Below the pieces are notes generated by a model that saw only the letters and a list, made by a program, of their open reading frames with translations, searched no databases and was not told where the DNA came from. 64,000 bases of DNA from Branchiostoma floridae. Its lineage: Eukaryota > Chordata > Leptocardii > Amphioxiformes > Branchiostomatidae. The position numbers were made by a program, and so were the translations under genes. This document shows positions 58,601-64,000 of the stretch, one piece after another. The number at the start of each line of letters is the position of its first letter. Within the stretch, counting starts at the first letter, position 1. The stretch lies in NCBI RefSeq assembly GCF_000003815.2, contig NC_049997.1, forward strand, positions 16,020,153 through 16,084,152, written 5' to 3'.

Positions 58601-61600
58601 AACGCGTTTCTCAAGGTTCCGAGAAAGGTCCGCTGGTTCAGAAGCCAGGAGCCATGAATTTAAAGTTACAGTTTTGCCTCTCTGCAGCTGCTTGGTGACT
58701 GCGTGGCATCGAATGGTCGAGTGGCTTGGCTCGAGCGGACAGAAGATCTTGGGGTCACTGGTTTAATTTCTGGCTACACGTCGTTGCGTCCATGGAAAAG
58801 GACTTCTCAACTTTACTCTCTCCTCCCAGGTGTAAAAATGTGTACCTGACTTCGGTTGGGGAGGTAAAAGGCAGTGGAAGGAGAGGGATGGGCTCCGTCT
58901 TCCAATACTGTACTCTATATAACCAACCCACAGCTTGTACGACCTTAAAAAGGCTTTGGCACTACCTTTGTCTTTTATCTGCTTGGAGATTGCAGAATTG
59001 TTGGTTCCATGCCAACCCCGATAGCGCTACCACCTGCGAAGTGTCCATGAATCTAGGCCGTGCTATTACCGAAAACCCAGAACGATCTACAACACGTTTA
59101 CTTAGCGTACATCGACCCCTTTCTCCCCCACGTGTGACACCTAGACCTTGCCCTTGCTCTCTCCAGTTCCAAACTCGAGCTACGGTAATCAGAGGCGCCG
59201 CCTCCGGGTCAGGGTCGACCCTTGGCCGCCGCCCAGTTCCTGCGACCTCCGCTATCTCCTCGCGGTATCAGTCTGTTTGCCATGAAGCCAGGCGGCCTTC
59301 TGACACTGAGTGAGACGACAAGACTTTAACCAGAAACAGTCGTACCTCACTGCCACTGTCAACTGCGAGGTTCTTCACCCCGAGTCTCCCGCGGCGAGGG
59401 ATTTCCTTTCCAGATATAGCACGGCGGGATTCCCTCTGGAAACAGTCGATGTTTTGTTGTTTTTCCAAAGTTGCAAGTGTTTTTTTCTGTATAGTAGATC
59501 TTCTGCGCCGCTTTATACTCTTAGTGTCTTTGCCAAGAATTTTATGATTTATGGACGCGTGTTTGTCTTTTTTGTGTTTGTTTGTTTGTGTGTTTGTTTT
59601 TGACGGTATAATTTGGATAGTTGTGGATGGATATTTATGATGTTTGGTGAATGGGTAGGTGTTGGTAACATAAAGAAATGTTTAGATTTTGGGCCCTCTT
59701 GCTGGTTTCATAGTACTGCAGTAGAACGGCCAGATTTCATACGCTCTGATTAGCGTTTTTATGGTTAATTTTTCTTTTTAAAATTTTTACTCGTTCACAC
59801 ATTCACTGGCTTTTGCTCATTCACACGCGCACACTCAATCACTCACTCACTCGCTCACTCACTAACTCACTTTGAATAGTTATGTTGAAGGATAGCTACG
59901 TTTATCAATGAGGTTTCAACGAGTTTGGTACAAAGGTTGAATTTGTCCCGGCAAAATCATATCCTTTTTTTCTTTTGGGATCATTTTTGTATCACAGAAA
60001 TTATATAACCCACATATACAGACCATGAAAACTGTGACAGTTACGAAGTTCCACACATGTGTGTTTGGTTCAACATTCGAATGGACGAAACTACAAGAGG
60101 TCCTTGCCTTGTCCAGTAAAGTTCTTTTCCATCGGTTAGAACACAGACACGCAAAGTCCAAAAACAGACATTTTCCTCGTTATTTTCAGCTTCAGAAGAA
60201 ACGACACGTGGTTTTCCGCTCTCAGAAAACTTCTTTGAAGAAGAAAAGAGTCTCTTGATCTTTTTGGATTAAACTTGAAACGCTCGCATTTAACCTTCAA
60301 CTTCAAGTTAAATGCATCGACAGGTGGTTTTAATTTCATGAGCAAGATCACCCCACTTTTTGGGAATGATTTAGCAGATACGAGTTTTGACCCAAGCCCA
60401 AGAGAACCAATAGATCTCATAACATAAAAAAGCCATCAAAAACAGCACGTAAAAATCATTAAAAAATCATCACTGAAAACGCATCAATGTGATAAAATAA
60501 GCAGGTTCAAAATGTAAACATACAAGCTTCGTGTTTCTAGGGATTCTAACAGTAGCTAGTGTAAATTGCTACCGTGACTGGTACACGAAATCTCGGATAA
60601 TCTTCAGAAATACCGGACTGTCCCTAGTAAGTAGCGAAAGATTGGCCAAAGTCCAACGGCACATAATTGTTACACTGTCGCTGATTGGATACAGCCCATG
60701 AGAAACTGTTGTTGACCGCCAATGGCCTATCAGAGAAACCTGTTAGTAATTTAGCTCAGTTGGCAGCTAGTTATCGCAAAGTCTAGGCCGGCAAAATAAG
60801 CCATCTCCACCGGTATGGTAACAACAAGGCCGGTTAGACTTGATAAGGAGCTTCTATAGGAATTCTAAGAACGAAACGTGATAGCCTCTCCCAGTTGGCC
60901 GATTACTAGGCTAATCTACGAACATTCCTTCAAATTAACCTTGCATTCTGTCAGTTTGTTATCTAAAGAATGCTTTGAATAGGTGAGTCAGATAATAAAA
61001 ATGACATATCGTGGTCTTACATTGGTATAGAGATACGTACAGACACGCGTACGAGAAAAAGATAAGAAAGTCCACTTTTACATGGAAATGTTCTTTGAAA
61101 AGAGAGTTCAAATTTTTGGCTGATGGCCAAAAAGATAGGCCAATACGAAGAAACGCCGTGAAGAGGACGTTTTTTGAAGCAGGTAAAAGAGACAAATTCC
61201 AATGAGATTCCGAAGTGGTGATTTATTGTTTAGTGGCCCCGGGGCTTTGCAAGTCATTTTAAATCCCCTTTGACATAACGCGTACGATTACTGTACTAAT
61301 TAATCTTCTGACCAAGTATCACCAAAAAGGCGATATACTTTAAAACGAGCATAGCTGTATATTTCTTTTAGAGTGGTGCAAGTTTAAATCGGTGCGTTCC
61401 TTTTTTCTTTCGCAATCTAGGTAAAAAGTCGCCTGTAATACTACACCTAGCGCCTATAGGGGGCGTGGCAGTACCGCAATACTCCGCCATGCATACAAAA
61501 GAAGAAATACGGCTCTTTCCCGAAAGTCACGTACGCACAAATATATATACTAGCAACGGCGAGAACGATATGTTATACATGTGCTTTAGTGTAGAGCAGA

Positions 61601-62519
61601 CTACGTGAGGGTATCGCCCTTTGTTCCAAGTGTAACCGCAGTATGTCACAAGGTGCCGGGCACCGAAGGCTCGCGCGTGCCGGTCTCTATGACTCACACG
61701 CCGCACATGGAAAATGATCGAATACCTCCACTTCCGTCGGAAATACTCAGAACCCTCCAAGAAGACGTAAAACAAAACGTTCCGGAAGCTTCCATCTTTG
61801 TCTTAGCGGAAATAAATGTTTATTTTATAAATCTGGATTTTTCTTTACTATAAGCAAAGGTGACTTTTACTTTCCGAACTATACAGGTGTTTGTTTGGTT
61901 GGCAAGTATTGACCTAAGATTTTAAACGCGCCTGGGCAAGAATACAATTCTTTAGATTTTTTGCGTGGGTTGGTCTATAGTTGCGAAATGAAACGCAATA
62001 CATCATAGTACATACAAGTACATGCATTACGTTAAACACTAGAAAATATACAAGCCAGCTTAAATTATGATTTCGTAGCGTTTCTTACGAAAAGAATTAT
62101 CTACTAGAACAAAATGTTTTAAAAAAGTATTGTAAAAGTAGACTTTGGGTTGATTTTACACATATGTCAAAGAAAGGAAAACAGGTAAGTATTGTACATG
62201 TTATAAAGGGAACGCATTCGAAGGGGGCGTGTGCTTCTTTTAAAAAATGTTGGCAATACAATTATTACCAAACGTACGGTACAAAATATTATGAAATTCT
62301 CCAGAAAAGAAAGTTTCCTTACCTGAATGGATGTACCAAGTCGAGAAGCCGAACATCTGAGAGAAAATCGTACACGTGTTCTTCTCCGACCTCGATGAAA
62401 ATCTCTTCGGTGAATACAATCTCAGTCCTTCGGGTGAGAAGAGAGGTGAGCCCGACCAAGACCGTGGCGGCGACCGCTAACTGAGCTGGGCTGAGCCCGT
62501 AGACTGACTTGCTCAACAT
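55672..62519 (-). CDS. Membrane-anchored SRPBCC/START-like protein, 226 aa, three exons
   Basis: Minus-strand exons: 62323-62519, 56754-56891 and 55672-56017, with GT/AG borders and phase-2 introns that join AG/A and AA/G cleanly. Residues 9-28 form one hydrophobic segment (LSPAQLAVAATVLVGLTSLL) followed by TRR, suggesting an N-terminal membrane anchor with a cytosolic domain. Then comes EIFIEVGEEHVYDFLSDVR and LDLVHPF, which resembles the first strand and helix of the SRPBCC (polyketide cyclase/START) fold. The exon 2 stretch (EEVKYTNIEKVDYFGLYEDA) and the last exon (LPWMYAHFTIWKGGEAHHRI, ending KPVFHMYTSYLS) complete about 200 residues, the size of one such domain. That fold usually binds a lipid or other hydrophobic ligand. 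The gene itself is well supported; the family call is from pattern alone. Confidence 0.9.
56119..56411. repeat. (TGAG)n tetranucleotide array
   Basis: About 290 bases of GAGT repeats with occasional GGGT, in intron 2 of the SRPBCC-like gene, about 100 bases upstream of the exon 3 acceptor. The long Ser-Leu-Thr-His frames are artefacts. Confidence 0.98.
56900..62320. other. Intron 1 of the SRPBCC-like gene
   Basis: The 5.4-kb intron contains a SINE near 58700-58970, a GC-richer stretch of unknown origin at 59100-59480, CACT-rich sequence near 59840, and a small palindrome at 60286-60315 (GCATTTAAC/GTTAAATGC). No nested gene was recognised. Confidence 0.6.
58700..58970 (+). repeat. tRNA-derived SINE in intron
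   Basis: GCATCGAATGGTCGAGTGGC resembles a Leu/Ser-type box A; the body has TCTCCTCCCAGGTGTAAAAA and GTACCTGACTTCGGTTGGGG, as at 53215. A 195-aa frame running across it is not a gene. Confidence 0.7.
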
Positions 62520-62653
62520 GTTTGGTATACGACTAGAGAAGTAAACTTTGGTGGCTCAAGGTGGGCGAGCTAGCGTTAAACTAGTCCGAAAAACTTGGAG
62601 GAAGTCGTGTTGTCTGAATGGGCTAGCCCGGGGTTTCCCTTTTTATGTACCAC

Positions 62654-62700
62654 GACGTCACGCTTTGTCACGTGACAGCTACGTCACAAAGGTTACGTCA
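62654..62700 (-). promoter_or_regulatory. CRE-like and GTCACGTGAC cluster upstream of the SRPBCC-like gene
   Basis: Within 47 bases are GACGTCAC (62654), GTCACGTGAC (62667-62676), TACGTCAC (62680-62687) and TTACGTCA (62693-62700). They lie 135-181 bases upstream of the ATG at 62519. GTCACGTGAC is an E-box palindrome bound by USF/TFE-type factors. Confidence 0.7.
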
Positions 62701-62749
62701 TCCTCCCAAACATATCAACAGAACCAGTCTACACTTGCTCCTGCTTGAC

Positions 62750-64000
62750 TATCAGATGACGTAGTCCCGGGAATTTACGAAAACAAAATGGCCGTGCGTA
62801 GGTCTTTTGTTACATGATAGTTAACACTTAGTCTACGTCGTTTGGGGGTGTGTCATCTTATTTCCAAGTAAACGTCAAGGTGTCACCGCTAAGGTGTCTT
62901 CCAAGTAGATCTATGTGACATTGTCATGACACCAAACCATGTGTCCAAGGTCAAATAAAGTCAGGTGATGTTGGGGGTGTGTCAGACGGCACGTCCAACC
63001 CACAATGCCCCGCAGGCAAAAATATTAAACGGACCATACACAAGTTTGTTTTTGAGCTTGAGAACATGCAGGTGTAAGAATACCACTCTATGCTCATAGA
63101 TAGATTGTAAGGATTTTACTCATGAAATTTGTATCTTTCTTATAAATCTGTCTGACTCTAGCTCCTTCCCCTCATGACCTCAATGACCTTGACTTCAAGG
63201 AAAGATGACCTAGAAATCGATTTGAATGAATGGACAAAGTTCCAATAAACAAAAAGGAGTTATGTTGAACCAGATATGTTGTTGTTTTTCAGAGCTGGTG
63301 TTATTGTCATGGGTTAGAGAGCATGAACAATACTCGTCTGAACAACCTGTCAATCAAACGACGTATGTAAACGCCCGAGGAACTAAGAAAATTCCATAGT
63401 TAATCTCCCGTCTTTTCAGTTGAATAGTAATGCACCAGTTTTTGCACAGTAGGTAACGTTACAAGCTTCGCGTAAGACCGGTATATTCCAACAGGCCTTC
63501 CAACGGTGGTACAGGGATCGTAACAGTCATACCCCCCCCCCCTTCAAAAAATGGGAAATTGGCCAGGGAGTCAGTCCACATTTAGGTTAATGTCCTCTCC
63601 GGCCGAATAACTCTTCTGGTAGCAAAACCCACCTGGCAAGTTATTTTCCCAATACAACAATACAATGTGATAATCAGCGTAATCAATTTGGTAGAGGCCT
63701 GGCTGAAAGGTTTTATACACACTGCACGCCAGGAAGGACCCCTATTCTTTTTAACAGTGTGGTGGATTCTTTAAATTGCTCGTCGAAGTGTAGCTCTGAG
63801 GATCTCTGGCTTTATCTCCCATTCTTGAGGAAGCTAAGCACTCATTTTTACCTACGTATAATGATCAAAAGTAAGTTCCTTTCAAAGGCAAACACTTGGA
63901 CAAGGAATGCGGACGCAAAACCGTTCCGATTCCACCAGAAGATCTCCTTGTCACCTTGACCTTTATCATCCTTCTATCCTTTCATTTTGTAGGTAAATGT
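62750..64000. other. Right-edge stretch, upstream of the SRPBCC-like gene
   Basis: No gene recognised. Contains a perfect DR3 of the AGGTCA half-site (on minus) at 63175-63189, TCCAAGGTCA at 62944-62953, and a C run near 63532-63542. Confidence 0.45.

Noticed and set aside
58726-59313. 195-aa + ORF
   Set aside because: Begins inside a tRNA-derived SINE, within an intron of the opposite-strand gene. No domain was recognised in the GC-richer second half.

Overview
This window looks like chromosomal DNA of an invertebrate chordate, most probably an amphioxus (Branchiostoma). The basis is small secreted-protein genes split by introns with GT/AG borders, a Ly6/uPAR gene family, an ependymin-related gene, and very dense short palindromic transposons, tRNA-derived SINEs and dinucleotide arrays. 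The species assignment is an inference; no sequence search was possible.

Layout. 1-11 kb: one long unspliced ORF (386 aa, unrecognised) followed by repeats, a tandem 84-bp array and an assembly gap. 11.6-20 kb: two convergent Ly6/uPAR genes (Ly6-A on +, Ly6-B on -), with a broken copy of the Ly6-A 3' end inside an intron of Ly6-B. 20-31 kb: no convincing gene; tandem repeats, a foldback transposon with an 8-bp target duplication, and a 1.24-kb element with four internal subrepeats. 31.6-32.2 kb: a two-exon gene for a 76-aa GPI-anchored Thr/Ala 'mini-mucin'. 34.5-38.5 kb: an ependymin-related gene on - whose introns carry nested transposons and a promoter-like CRE/YY1 cluster. 38.5-43.7 kb: repeats and a second gap. 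43.8-48.9 kb: two more Ly6/uPAR genes in tandem on - (Ly6-D, Ly6-E). 49-55 kb: MITEs and SINEs. 55.7-62.5 kb: a three-exon gene on - for a membrane-anchored SRPBCC/START-like protein, with a CRE/E-box promoter at 62.65 kb.

How the genes relate. All four Ly6 genes share one plan: a short 5' UTR remnant behind a splice acceptor (less certain in Ly6-D), a signal-peptide exon ending in phase 1, an exon with the first half of the ten-cysteine domain, and a last exon with the second half plus a GPI-type hydrophobic tail. All introns are phase 1. The mini-mucin gene has the same first exon, intron phase and GPI tail but no three-finger domain, so it may be a stripped-down relative. The window is therefore mainly a cluster of small cell-surface protein genes embedded in repeats. 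No CRISPR, rRNA, intact tRNA gene or viral gene was seen.
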